This document shows positions 12,642 through 26,803 of a DNA stretch of 64,000 nt, piece by piece. The notes beneath the pieces were generated by a model that saw only the letters and a list, made by a program, of their open reading frames with translations, had not been told where the DNA came from and made no database searches. The first letter of the stretch is position 1, and every line of letters begins with the position of its first letter. The DNA comes from Cucumis sativus (Eukaryota > Streptophyta > Magnoliopsida > Cucurbitales > Cucurbitaceae): assembly GCF_000004075.3 (NCBI RefSeq), contig NC_026657.2:8308001-8372000 (forward strand). Direction: 5' to 3'. A program made the translations under genes and the position numbers.

Positions 12642-14413
12642 ATGTTGTTAAGCACGTCAATTCCCGAGTCATCGTCATCGGCAGCCACATTAGTCTCCAG
12701 TTTCCTTCACAAACCCACTTCTAGTTCATGGTCATCTTCTTTTTCCAAGCTCTCCATCTCCTTCGACGCCATTAAAGCACCTTCTCTTTCAACTCACAAT
12801 ACAGTATGTTTTCTCTCTTCTACTCCTCTTTCAGTTAGCCATGCATTTCTCTATCTTCCCTGCGAAAATGAAAATAAAAGGGAAAAAAAAACAAGAGAAA
12901 ACAATCTCAATTTCGAAAAAAACTGATGGAATTTTTTCGAAACTAATCGCGAGTGTTGGTTTGATTGTGGTGCTCGTTTGGGAAATCTGTATAGTTACGT
13001 TGTTTTGGAGAGGCTATGAACTTGAATTCAAAGGAGGCTTTCGAATACCTCGACTGTTACGAGGAATGCCATTTTAATTTGGATTATGCAGCAGCCATGG
13101 TGTTCGACGAAATGTCTAGTGAAAAGGAAACTAGTTTTTTCCATCGTTTTGTGTGGAGAATAGTTGAGGAATTTATTGGATTTAGCAAATGATTAATCAG
13201 CGTTCTAAGCTGGTTAAAATTATGATTTGAGTTTCGTGGATTCTTCAGGATATAACAGTAGATGTTTCAACAACATATCAATGTTTGATACCATATTTTG
13301 TAGGTCAAAGTCCCATTTATAAGTTTAGATCAGACAGAGAGATGGCTATGATATTAGAGAAAGGTATGCTACCAAAGTCTCACATTGACTAGTAGGAGAA
13401 GATTGTGGGAATATAGGTGAATGTGAGTACGAGATCCATGCGAGTGGTTTTAAGGGAAAGTGAAACTAAAAGAAAAACTATGAAAATTTATACAAAAAAT
13501 AGGATATATCATGTTGTTGTGGAGATGTTAGAGAGGTCTATTGTCAATAACATCATAGTATGTCCCGAGCTTAATTGTAGCATTAGAATCATTGGTCCCT
13601 AAGAATGAAATAGTAAGCTTCAGTGACATGGTCACATGGGAGATCTACAGGTAACCATTCATTGACCAAGTAATCCAAAAAAGGGTGTTGCTTCGAAGGG
13701 AGGATAGTTGGGAGTGCAACCAAATCCCTTATTGGCTAACAAAGTAGAATTCTATAATATCTAGGTGAGGACAATTTTTTTTGCTAATATATACGAAGTC
13801 TTTTTGGGTGAAACCAAAGAAAATAATATCATAACAACCGTGGGGACGTTGAAGAGGTAAGTTGTCCACACCTTTTGAAATGAAAATTTAGACACTTAAG
13901 CTTAAAACCTACAGATATAAGACTGTTCCACATTATGCAAGTCTTGAACTCAGAACATTCATGAAAGAAGAAAATAGTTCATGGAGTTTACGACTACTTA
14001 CTTTCATTTTGCAGAAGTTTTTGATTAAAGCAGCAGCCTGGACACGAAGATCTCGAGGAGAAGCTGCAAAAAGAGGGAATAAGAAATCATGGAAGCAAAG
14101 AACAGATATGTACATGAGACCTTTTGTTTTGGATGTTTACTTTTCAAGGAGGTTCATCCATGCCAAAGTGATGCATCGAGGAACAAGCAAGGTTGTTTCA
14201 GCAGCAAGCACTAATTGCAAGGATTTAAGGTATTCATTACCATCACCCACTGATGACAATGCCTGTAGGATTATTGGGAACCTAATTGCTGAGAGATGTA
14301 AAGAAGCTGATGTATTTGCAATGTCTTATGATCCTCCAAGCATGGAAAGAATTCAAGACAAAGTTGGAATTGTTATTGATACTATTAAGGAGAATGGTAT
14401 TATATTTGTATAG
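12642..14413 (+). CDS. Ribosomal protein uL18 (L18p/L5e family), probably organellar
   Basis: Two exons, 12642-12803 and 14015-14413, give 186 residues. Exon 1 encodes a Ser/Thr-rich leader (MLLSTSIPESSSSA..., few acidic residues) that looks like a plastid or mitochondrial transit peptide. Exon 2 encodes the L18p/L5e core: RPFVLDVYFSRRFIHAKVMH, GTSKVVSAAST, a DDNACRIIGNLIAERCKEAD helix and the closing IVIDTIKENGIIF. uL18 proteins bind 5S rRNA and build the central protuberance of the large ribosomal subunit. The donor is TACA|GTATGT and the acceptor TTTTGCAG|AAG, phase 0. The 1.2-kb intron contains a transposon-like stretch. Bacterial L18 is shorter (about 120 residues), consistent with an added leader. 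Which organelle it serves, or whether it has a ribosomal role at all, cannot be settled from the sequence. Confidence 0.8.
13330..13870 (+). mobile_element. Repeat-derived stretch inside the uL18 intron
   Basis: Two related segments in the same orientation, about 13500-13540 (ATATCATGTTGTTGTGGAGA) and 13826-13858 (ATATCATAACAACCGTGGGG), each followed by a GTTGAAGAGG/GTTAGAGAGG-like end, flank about 300 bp. The block begins with AAAGTCTCACATTGACTAG, a phrase of the kind seen in small plant LTR elements. I infer a degenerate, non-coding LTR-type insertion. No terminal repeats could be aligned with confidence. Confidence 0.25.
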
Positions 14414-15755
14414 ACTTCGGTATCCATCTTCTCCACACAAATTGGTCTTCTTTCTACTATGCTAATAATATATGCAAAAAATACTTACATGATTCTTTCT
14501 ACTATGCTAATAATATATGGCAAAAAATACTTACATGAGTTACAGAAAATTTCGTAGATTTTACTAGATTTTGTAAATAGTTTCAATTTTTTTTTTTTTT
14601 TGCTATATTTGAAAATGTTCATTTTCATTTTTTATCCACAAACTTAACATTTTACTCCTGATATTTAACATTGAAGAGGTTTTTTCATGATAGAGTTTTT
14701 GAATTGTTACAAATTTATAGACTAAATTATTTCTATAAAAATTGAACTAGAAGTGTTTTTTTTAAACACGTATTAAGGAATATTATTTGGTATTGAGAAA
14801 TATTATTTGGTTGAATTACGAATTTGATTGTAAGGTGCTATGCTTGTGTCCAATTGATTCTTTCATCTAATAATTTCTAAACATAAAATTGTAAAAAGAT
14901 CTTTGAACTATCTAAAAGACGTAAAATAGATCTCTTTGAACTTTCAATACTGTGTATAAAACACAAGTTTGAATTTGAAAGTTTAGTGACCTATTTGACA
15001 TATTTGACACAACGTTAAAGTTTTAGCCACTAAACTTATAATTTAACCTATAGATATATATTTACAAATGTAATTAACCTATAGATATATATTTACAAAT
15101 GGGAGGGTCTTACAGTCGTAGCTGCAATGATCAATTTCTCCCCTTGACGATGAGTCCTTTTCTTTGTAAATGTGTAAAGAAGCTGCCAAAAAGTGGCTGG
15201 AGGTTATGTGGCAGCGTTAACGTTAGAGATGGGGATGGGGTGGAGCGATGCAAGAGAATAGAAAATCATTGAATAATAGAGAACCAATACATGCTTTTAT
15301 TATTTAAATCAATGGATACAATCTTAATAAGAAGAATATAAAGACATAGACACTTTTTTCGAACCTCCTAGTTACTATTACAAATCTTAGTAATAAAAGG
15401 TACGGTAACAATAATAAGAATATGGTTAAACTCCTTGTATAGAATAGAACCTAAACATCCAACTCTGATGCTGCCACCAAAATCATTACCTACCAAAACC
15501 AAAAAAAAATAAAAAATTAGAAACTCCAAATGTTACCATGGGGTAAATGCAACCTATGAAACTTCTTTTCTACAAGTTGCAATCATAAACTTATATACAT
15601 TCTACGAGCCAAGAGAAAAGATATGACTCATTAGACAAAACTCAATGATCAACAATTACAATAAAATTTTACGGAAAAGATGAGCTGATCTGTGAAGTTT
15701 GTGATTGCAGGGTTACCTCAAAGATAACAATGCAAAAACTATTGGGCAGTTATCC
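14414..15755. other. Convergent intergenic region between uL18 and UMP-CMP kinase
   Basis: Holds the 3'UTRs of both genes. A second 31-bp tandem duplication (AACCTATAGATATATATTTA) lies at 15045-15106. A T-run at 14587-14601 and an otherwise AT-rich composition; no ORF of note. Confidence 0.6.
14448..14537 (+). repeat. Near-perfect 45-bp tandem duplication in the uL18 3'UTR region
   Basis: The unit TTCTTTCTACTATGCTAATA... is present twice with a period of 45 bp, differing by one inserted G (ATATGCAAAA versus ATATGGCAAAA). It starts about 35 bp after the stop codon. The near identity means the duplication is recent. Confidence 0.85.
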
Positions 15756-17932
<2,177 letters not shown>

Positions 17933-17942
17933 GACACTGATT

Positions 17943-18768
17943 CTAAACAGAACTAACTATCTACACAGAAACCAGATATAAATAATTCAAAATCAGGTTT
18001 GAGCACTCAAGCAAGAAGAAGAGAACAGGAAATTGAATCAAAACGATATATGACTTTCATGCTGAAATTAAAAAGATAAGTCGGAAGAACAATAGGCACA
18101 GTACATAAATCGTTAAAACGTGAATGACATAAAATCATATATCCTCAATCTACTTATTCTCTAAATCCTCAAACACTGAAGAAAAAAACACCGATCGAAA
18201 TCTTCCAAACGTTAATATGAATATCATATCAGCTTTAACCGATTTCTTACAGATCCAACTTGCCTGACGTGGTTATCCATATAAACAAATAAAACAGTAT
18301 AAGATCAACATTTAGGATCCAGAAATAAAGGCATGCACTACTTCACAACATTCAAAACACTAATCGTACTCTCGTCAATGAAGATTAGGTCAAAACAAGC
18401 CAACAAATAATAGAACATAATCATCATTTAGATAACAAACAGAACAAAGGAAATGCAAGCGAACAAGCAAAAACTTATCAGTTCTATCTCAATTTGCCTA
18501 CCAAAAAATGGCGGTAAAAAAATTTCAAAGCCAGATCTAATAAAGTAAACATGAAACGAAGTCAAAAAACACAAGTAACACCTCAGTAACTATAAAATTT
18601 CTTAATCCTCCATACGAATTAACAACGGCAGAAGAAAGACAGAACTGGATCCAGACAAATCAGGAGCAAAATTAAAGCGGAAACAGGAAAGGCAATGCAG
18701 AGATCAACGAAGAAGTAATGCAATGAAGAAAGGTATGAAACGAAGGATTTGAGATCATGAAATCTTAC
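17943..18768 (-). other. Probable 5'UTR intron of the UMP-CMP kinase gene
   Basis: On the minus strand CAACT|GTAAGA (donor at 18768) and GTTTAG|AATC (acceptor after 17943) enclose 826 nt just upstream of the ATG at 17932, leaving only 10 nt of UTR between acceptor and start codon. The stretch has no ORF of note. Inferred from splice motifs; a leader intron is common in housekeeping plant genes. Confidence 0.55.
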
Positions 18769-18781
18769 AGTTGAAAATGGA

Positions 18782-18832
18782 GCGCGCGCGAAGAGGGGGG
18801 GGGGGGGGGGGGAGAGAGAGAGAGAGAGAGAG
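18782..18832 (-). repeat. Microsatellite in the UMP-CMP kinase leader/promoter: (CT)10 next to C18 and CGCGCG
   Basis: On the plus strand: GCGCGCG at 18782-18788, then 18 G (18795-18812), then (AG)10 (18813-18832). On the gene's own strand this is a CT repeat followed by a C-run, a few bases before the inferred leader splice donor. CT-rich leaders are frequent in plant 5'UTRs; the C18 run is unusual. Confidence 0.9.
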
Positions 18833-18849
18833 ATCTGAAGAAGAATCGA

Positions 18850-20026
18850 AGAGGAGGGAAAACGCGGAAATAAAAGGAGGGGCAGTGGGTGGGTTAAATA
18901 GAGAGGTGGATTGACCGTAAGAATGGGCACGTAAGTTATGCCTTAAAATGAGCGTTACGGTCGCTACAGGGGTACTTATGTATTTTACTATTTAAGTTTC
19001 TTTTATTTATTTTTTTAATTGTTAATATGAGGTCGCGTAATTGCAACGGCTACGGTGGTCTTTCTCTTCTTTAATTTTTTTGGTTGGTTCCTCTTTGAGT
19101 AAATTCTAAGGGGCAATTGGATGGGATCCTAATTATTTATTATTTCACTCTTTAAAGATGTTGAAATTAATTGTTTTAAATTCCCTTTAATCTTAAATTC
19201 CTTTCGTTTTTTTTTTCTTTATTACTTTCTTCCAATTACGTTTGTATAATGTATAATTAATATTAAAGTATTGTGAATTTAAATGGAATAAAATTAGTAA
19301 TAGCAAATTCTTGAAGGAGAAGATTTGGATCCTCCAATTGTTATACTTAAAAAAAATTAATTATGACCAACAAAAGTTCAATAAATTTTTTAATTCTACT
19401 TATGTATCTAAATAGGAAGAAAAAAACATATCATTAAGATTTCAGAGTTTAACGTTAGATTTATACATAAAAGATACGATTTTCTAGTCAATCGAAGAAT
19501 GAGAAATAATATTGGTAAAAATTCTCTAGGTTGGAAGTGCGCTTTTAACTAATGAACTGGCTTGCTCGTGAGCCAACTAAGCTTGGAGTATTTTCAAATG
19601 GATTCTATTAGCAAGTCGAGGTCCACTTTCCCACTTTGAATCTTTTGACGACTAACTTTTTTTCTTTTTGGCCTTCAACCTAATCTGTTAAGTCCAATTT
19701 CACCGATTACAAATGTGACCATTAATGAAGGGAATTTTAACCTACGGTGAATACGATCAAATCCCCACATTAACTAATTAAAAAGAAGACCATGATATGA
19801 GGAGAAATATATAACCATAAAAATAAAATCTGTTGTACGTTTATGTTTATTTCTTCTATTTCTCTCTCCCATCTTCGTCGCCAAGTAGGTCTTCTATCAT
19901 TCATTCCAAAATCACCTCCATTTTGATTTGAAAATCCTTCACAATCTTGGAAACAGAAGGTTAATTTCGAAACGCGCTTCTTCTCATTGTGCTCGAGGAA
20001 TCCAAGATCGGGAATCAATTGGATCA
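18850..20026. other. Divergent intergenic region between UMP-CMP kinase and PIG-P
   Basis: Shared upstream region of two genes pointing away from each other. Most of it is AT-rich. Near the PIG-P start there is ATATATAACC at about 19807. An in-frame upstream ATG for PIG-P lies at 19928 but is not favoured (see that entry). Confidence 0.55.
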
Positions 20027-20899
20027 ATGGAAGATCCGTGCTCCGTTAGTAGCCCTAGAAGAATATTGAGTGTATCAAAGAGACGAAGAGCTAGAGACGA
20101 GAAAGGTCCTGGGTTTGGATTATCGGGAGAACATGGCCCCAAACCTTCGGAAGTTTATGGCTTCGTCGGTTCAATCTCAACCGTCGTTGCTACAGTTATA
20201 TACTTGATTTGGGCATATCTTCCTCACTCTTCCCTTCATTCCATTGGAATCTATTACTATCCTAGCAGGTCAGTACTACGCCCAATTCGTATTCTCTTCG
20301 CCATTAGAATTACAAATTTAAACCTCATTTTACCACTCTACTCTACAGTCAAAATAGGAATAGTGCATAAACATTCACAAATTTATAACAAAAACATGCT
20401 ATTAATGAAGAAGGTCATTGGCATGTGCTCTTCATAGGAAGTGTGCATAAGGAAGGAAAATAAGATCATAATGATAATCATAATATTGTTTGGTTTAGTG
20501 ACCGAAATGAGATGATACTGTGTGCAGGTACTGGGCTCTGGCGGTGCCAGTTTTTGTAATGGTTTCAATCGCATTGGCATTGATGTTCTACATTGGTCTC
20601 AACTTTTTGTCCACTCCACCCCCAACTTCCTTTCATATCATATTTGGTAATTTTATTTTCATTTTAGTTTATTTCATTTCATTTTAAGGTTTAATTTAAT
20701 GATCTGAAAAAAAGGGTTGGATTGTAAGGAATTGAAACTAATGGATTGTTTTTATGTTAATCAAATTTGTGTTTCTCTAGATGAATTCAGTAAAGAGCCA
20801 TCTATCTCTGCTTGTTTGGAACAAGATCAGCCTATCGAACCGATATCCGATATTGGTATCAACAGAATCAACAAGCTTATGTTCAATAATAAGAAATGA
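20027..20899 (+). CDS. PIGP: PIG-P: subunit P of the GPI N-acetylglucosaminyltransferase complex
   Basis: Three exons, 20027-20268, 20528-20646, 20781-20899; 480 nt, 159 residues. The PIG-P domain is plain: YGFVGSISTVVATVIYLIWA forms the first membrane segment (about 44-65), followed by the loop HSIGIYYYPSRYWAL and the second membrane segment (about 83-107), then the conserved FLSTPPPTSF and DEFS. The protein is part of the ER complex that adds GlcNAc to phosphatidylinositol, the first step of GPI-anchor synthesis. I start at MEDPCSV because the residues after it (SPRRILSVSKRRRA) continue directly into the domain; the in-frame ATG at 19928 would add 33 residues of no evident character. Both introns are GT-AG. 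Its 3' end faces that of the next gene, 279 bp away. Confidence 0.9.
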
Positions 20900-21177
20900 T
20901 ATTGGCAACTCTAAAGGAAAATCCCGCAGCATATGGCTGGGAAAAAAGAAGAAATCGATCTTGCTATGACAACTATAAATTACGGAATTGCTGATAGCTT
21001 CATGTTAGTTCTTCGATAGAGAATATCTGCAAAGGGGTGCGTAATGACCGTGTTTGGGATCTTCCAAACATTCATTGAGTAATGTTGTAGTAGCAAGCCC
21101 TAACGGATTTGAAATCCTGGTTTCGCCATCAGAGTGCACCTTTTCGGATGCTATGAGGTCAGAAGTTTCCATTGATG

Positions 21178-24100
21178 TCATGTTTCTTCGGTCGCCTTTT
21201 GTTCTTTGATTCGAGTCATCTGGGAAACCAGCATTTCATGTACTCTTTCTTTCAACTGCAAATATTGCAAGTAATTAGAACATTCAATCTTAGAATATTT
21301 TTACGAACCAATTCTTGTAATGTGAAGCACTTTTACAACTTTTGATACCATAAACTATTCCAAGAATTAACAATTCTATAACTAAAAGAAAAAGGCTTAG
21401 GCTTGCACAAACAATTACCTCGTTAAGTCCTATATCATTCTTAACCGAAACCAGTAAGGCTCCATCGGGTCCAAATCGCCGGTACTTTTGTAGTTCAATA
21501 TCGTCGTGATCACAGTTTTCCGTGCTGAAGGTTACAGGAGACTCTTTCAGAAGATCACATTTAGAGACAACATTGAGCCATAGATGGCTGCCATATCTTT
21601 CCTTCATTTCTTTGTAGATGGCAAACTGTAAAATATATAGGCTCAATGCATATTAGGGTGAAAGAGATAACAATTAAAACAATTTGACATTTCTGTCCAG
21701 TCAGTTATAGACTATAGTCGCCGGATTGGCGGATTTCTGTTTGGAGATGTGGTTCATGTCAAATTCAAACTCTCACAGAAGAGAACATTGAAACTTAGAT
21801 ATCAAAATTGTTAATGGTTGTTGGATGTTCTCCCTGTAGAACACTATAATATGGAACTGTTTGAATCAAACATATTTGTTCAAGCATTAAACCCTACTAA
21901 CAACTTAAACATAACTAGCTCAGTTGGTTAAGATATATCTAAATTCCTAAACCCCACATGTCAATGAACTAAACAAACAACCATAAATTCGTACTGATAT
22001 TTTTCCCCACTTTAGGTATTGTATTAAATTTGAAAATAAAGATTGGCCCAGTGATACCTGATCGGAAGGTGAAGTGCCACATTCGCCAGACAGATCATGT
22101 ACAAATAGCACTGCCGTTGGAAGATGTGATAGCACAGCAAGAGTTAACTTCTCCAAATTGTTTCTATCATCTGCGGATCCGTAGGACAGGTTAATAAGTT
22201 CGACATTCATACTGAGAGGCACATTTCTTTTCTTGAGATGTGGAGAAGGATCAGCTCTATGTCAAAAGTATCGAGAAATATAGACATCATGCTGATAATA
22301 TAAATATGAATAGTGACCATTTATAAATCACGTGTAAATTTAATTTATCAATTCGTACAGTCCTAAAGAATCCAACACCGACACATTGGTAACCATTTAT
22401 AAATGTAATATGAGGTGTTAAATTTAATTTATCATATCGTATAGTTTCCACGATTTTTTCTAAAAAAATCCCTCGCCGACATGATATTGGTATTACTTCA
22501 CAAATTTGAGAGTACCATATTTTGGACGTTGTAGAAATTTTGACTCATTTTAACTAACCCCTTGACTAAATAGAAGAAGAGATGCCACGAGACTGGCACT
22601 TAAATTAATTGCATGGATTAGAAAGAAAAGAAAAACTGAAATTTATAGTTTTTTGCAAGAAGATATCCAGAGCATTAAAATGCAATTACCATCAGATCTT
22701 CTCAGAAGTCCAGGGGTATCCGTTACCTGCAGCAATCAGATTTGAAGAGAATAAGTTGAATCGAGAGAGGGAGGGAGAGATATGTTATCCATGTATTTTA
22801 GAGCAAAATATCACCTGAAAATGCTGGTAGTTTAGGACTGTATGACCCATCAGTATTCCTCGTGTAGTGAATGGGTAGTTACAGATCTAATGGAAAACAA
22901 TAATAGAAAGAAAGATTCATCACATTATTCAGGGCCAAGATTCTCTCTAGTAGTACCTATATAGTTGGAAGTGATTTTGAAATGATTAAAATCAATTTTG
23001 TCGTATTCAAAATCACTGCAAAACAACCATTTAATCCTTCAAAAGTGTAAACCCTTAATACATTAGTTTGGAGTGATTAAAAGCATGTTTAAGAATTTTC
23101 CAAGCATGAGTGTTTAAAATAGAACATAATAGCACACCTCACCTCAGGCTTCCCAGTAGAGAGGATCCGAACCAAGGACGACTTCCCAACATTAGGGGCT
23201 CCCACAAGACAAAGGGTTGGTTTATCCAAGTCCACAACTGGCATTGCCCGTAAAGTCTGGATGAATTGTATACATCAAAAATCATTGTTAATAAATATAG
23301 GTTCCAATTTTTTAACAACTGGCAGGTTTAGATGAACTGAAGCAATAAAAAACAGCTCGTGGGTCCCAAAAAAAAATTCAATGATTTTTTTAAAAAATAT
23401 ATATATATCTACCTAACTTTTCATTTCAAAGATGAAAAGAGACTCATGCTCATGGTACAAAAATATAAAAATAAGACGACAAATCCTTTTACCACAGAAG
23501 TATGATATTCAATTAGCCATTGCAGAAAAATAAAATAATACCTTTGCAATATGCAACAGATCATCAACAGCTTTTGCTTGATGAATATAGGCTTCTTCCA
23601 CTTTCTTCATACCCTGCATTTAAAATAACACTATGTGAATTGATTTCACATATTCGAAAAAGAACAAACCTCATTAAGGAGAGAACTAACCACACTAAGA
23701 CTTTCCTCAGCATCCCGCTTTGATGCGGACTGCAAAACAACATGAAAGTACAATTAAAAATAAACTTTTTTTCTTTTCGTTGTTGTGAATGTTTGTGTGA
23801 GAGAGAGGTGGGGGTAGTCACTGGTAACTAATCAAGTAGACAGATTTTTTTAGCTACGTTTTGTTTTGCTAACTCAAAATTTTTCTCCCTAAAATTGCTC
23901 CTTTTAAAATATGATTGCTTTAAAAATTTTCATATGGTAAAAAAGTGGTGAAAATTACACCTCCACTACCTGCAATCTACAAGATTTAACCAAGGAAAAC
24001 AAAGAAGGAACCAGTGACCATGACAAAATAAAAATAATAAATAATAAATAAATAAAAACCTTTGCACAGAGAGAAGCATACTCCTTCCCTGTAGATACCA

Positions 24101-26036
24101 CTTTCTTCCTTAAAGTATCAACCTTTCTCAAGACCTGTTAAAGGTTAATTGTAGAAACGTTACTTAACAGATGATCCTTTACAATAATGTTCCCCGTGGA
24201 AATGAATTCCGTCATAGAATCACAAGTAAATTTCAACAGATTGAGGTTCGGTTTAGGAAAATAAAGTATTATCAACCAAGGAAAAACACGAAAACTCATT
24301 AACATGGCTCACAAAATAACTAATTTCTTCACATAAGCAACCATGGATAACATATTAAATTGTAATTTTGAAAATAGATTTCAAATCTTCCAAAGTTCAA
24401 ATGTAAATTACCACAAGAATATCATGTGTAGAATTCAAGAAAACCTTAGAACAAGTCAAAATCAGTGATTCTAATTATTAGAAGATTATAAGTTCGTGAA
24501 ATAATTCAATATTGAAGGACAAGAAAAATAGCGGCACATTTATACTGCAAAACGTAGATAGAGTTGCTTCATGATATACCTGTTCATACTTTCCATCTCC
24601 AAGTGTCAACTCAATGAGAGAACATTCATAAGGGTGAAGATATTCTTTCTTTGGAAATTCTTCCAGGTATGTTCGCAAGCGAACTGCCAATTCCTAACAA
24701 AGGAAACAATATGTCACAATATTGGCTTTTACAATATTTCATTGACAATTATAATGCACCAGGTAATTCTTTTAGAACGGTTGAAAAGAAGACTGGTATT
24801 TGGGATAAGAACAAACTTTCATCAGTGTATCAAGTTGCTTAGCACCCCTATTTCTCTCCCTCTTCGCAATATTAGCTATTCCTGAAAAAATAACAAAAAC
24901 GTCAACACAATCAGGTGGTTTGAATTCGGTTTCCTCCAAATCAGGTCACACAATCGGCCAAACAAACACTGAAACAGAACCGCATGCTACTAAAAGTACC
25001 CTTTGTAGGGCTAACCCTCTTCGCCGTCTTTAGTGCAGAATGCAAAATATCAATAGATGGCATCACCATGGGCAGCTTTTGAAATGCACCCATGTTCTCA
25101 AGACTCTTTGATGGTTCGTCCTTTTTCTGGAAAACCAGAACATGAGACATTAACCCATCTTCTTTCAATTAGAATGCAAGTAAAAGACCACTGCAAAAGA
25201 GCTAAACATGAAGCTATATCCCCCAAGTGAAAAATATGCACGTATTAAAAACTAATGAAAAGGGGTAGAGAGAGATAGTATAAATTATGAAATGCTAATA
25301 TGACAAACCAAGCAAAAGAAATGAGATACTGAGCATTCTAATCAACAAAATCAATTTTAGTTTAAGGTGGATCCTTCAAACTAATACCGAACTTCAGAAT
25401 TTAACTTAGCGTCCCAGAATTTTAGTTTAAGATATACAATGCCACAACCTCAAAATTAAAGTAAATGAAAAAATAACCAAATACCTTCGCTTCATTTTGA
25501 TCCTTTGTTTCAGTTTTCGGTATGTAACTACCACGGACAACGTTATATGTTTCAGTTTGAATCGACCTACAGAAGCATTGATTTGGATAAATCCTAGAAC
25601 TCCTACTCACGTGCATACCTGCACAAGAAGAAGACATATAGCAAATATCAGAAACTAGCCCCAAAAAAAAGTACTGAACTCTCAAGTACTCTATCTTACT
25701 CCTTGTTCCTAATCCACAGGCGAACAAAAATCGATTTCAAAATGAAGTGAGAGAACATATTTCGATAGATAACCAAAGTATCATTCAGGAAACTAAGAAA
25801 TGGCGGCAGCGGCGGCCCGTATCAACGTCAATTTCAACCATAAAATAGCAATTGGAAAAGCAATGTAAGAGAGAGGAAAACTCATCATCCTCCTGAACAA
25901 CACAATCAAGCAAGGGAGAGGCAAAAAAGATATATATAAAATCAGAACCGTTGAAAACATTGAAGCGTCGGATGATGAGAAGTTTAAAGGGAGGGCTCTG
26001 GCAGAGCTGGAAGACGGTGCTGCAAGCGCCATTCAT
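21178..26036 (-). CDS. PDE318-like: NOG1-like GTPase, probably plastid (PDE318-type)
   Basis: Fourteen exons, high to low: 25949-26036, 25485-25618, 25000-25126, 24817-24881, 24580-24693, 24060-24134, 23670-23729, 23542-23613, 23143-23256, 22815-22886, 22690-22726, 22058-22170, 21419-21625, 21178-21255; 1356 nt, 451 residues. An N-terminal NOG1-type helical region (KLPMVMPSIDILHSALKTAK, then KRERNRGAKQLDTLMKELAV) precedes a GTPase domain: G1 GAPNVGKSS (264-272), ICNYPFTTRGI switch I, DTPG (310-313), DRNNLEKLTLAVLSHLPTAV, HDLSGECGTS, and a degenerate G4 SKCD (378-381). NOG1-family GTPases assist large ribosomal subunit assembly. The leader has few acidic residues, suggesting organelle import; resemblance to Arabidopsis PDE318 is from memory. 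The donor of exon 1 (AACG|GTTCTG) is weak and that exon end is tentative. An alternative acceptor is noted in the findings. Confidence 0.82.
21900..21935 (+). repeat. tRNA A-box-like word in an intron (SINE scrap)
   Basis: TAGCTCAGTTGGTTAAG at 21916-21932 matches the pol III A-box consensus of tRNA-derived SINEs. No B-box was seen at the expected distance, so this is only a fragment. Confidence 0.3.
22325..22445 (+). repeat. Diverged direct repeat in an intron of the NOG1-like gene
   Basis: ACCATTTATAAATCACGTGT...AATTTAATTTATCAATTCGTA and ACCATTTATAAATGTAATAT...AATTTAATTTATCATATCGTA occur in the same orientation, about 77 bp apart. Non-coding. Confidence 0.5.
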
Positions 26037-26520
26037 TCCGACAAAGCTTCTCCGGTCAGGTCCGTAGCTCCATGAGAGGACTCTAACCTTATTTGTTGGT
26101 TTTCAAAGTGCCGACGTATGTTCCGTTCCAGGATATTATTTTTCTTAGTTCTTATATTTTCCAAAAATCTTAAATTTAAGGAAAATTTTTAAAAAGAGAT
26201 AATTTTATAAAATATTTACTAACTCTATCAAATTCTATCTCGAATAATGATTAGACTATCGTTCATAAAATTAAATATTGTAATTTATTTTACTAATTTA
26301 AAAATCTCTAAATTTAATCACATTTTATTATCAAATTTGAATTTTAATGCTAGAAGAACTTTGTTTTTATTTAATCAAACTCCAATCAAGTATTAAAATT
26401 AAAATTGAACATTAAAATTTATAAATATTAAATTTGAACAAATTAGTATATAAAACTAAAATGATATTTTGAATGCAAGACCACTATAAACCATTATGTA
26501 AATATCTCATTTGGGGATTG

Positions 26521-26604
26521 TTTAGTTTAAGATTTTATAAATGTGTCAAAAATTGATGACTATTTAGTTTAAGATTTTATAAATGTGTCAAAAATTGGTG
26601 ACTA
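26521..26604 (+). repeat. Near-perfect 42-bp tandem duplication
   Basis: TTTAGTTTAAGATTTTATAA followed by ATGTGTCAAAAATTGATGACTA occurs at 26521 and again at 26563 with one difference (TTGATG versus TTGGTG). Non-coding. Confidence 0.85.
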
Positions 26605-26650
26605 TAAAAATCCGATGACTACGAACCTACCGAGAGAAATCAAATATGAC

Positions 26651-26803
26651 TATTTAGTTATGAATTTGAAATGCAATCAAATCGTGATGAAAAAAATAAT
26701 GTATCACAAAATAACAATTATTCATAACTATTTAGTTATGAATTTGAAATGCAATCAAATTGTGATGAAAAATATGTATCACAAAATAACAATTAGGTAT
26801 ATA
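26651..26803 (+). repeat. Near-perfect 78-bp tandem duplication
   Basis: The unit beginning TATTTAGTTATGAATTTGAA is found at 26651 and 26729. Copies differ by a C/T change (AATCGTG versus AATTGTG) and a short deletion. The TTTAGTT word links it to the adjacent 42-bp duplication, so the two arrays probably share a history. Confidence 0.85.

Noticed and set aside
19928..20026. Upstream start for PIG-P (33 extra residues)
   Set aside because: The added residues look like translated leader; the internal MEDP start leads directly into the conserved part.
22171..22254. 84-nt extension as the main exon form of the NOG1-like GTPase
   Set aside because: It would insert 28 residues between DTPGLLRRSD and DRNNLEKLT, which are close together in the family; kept only as a possible alternative acceptor.
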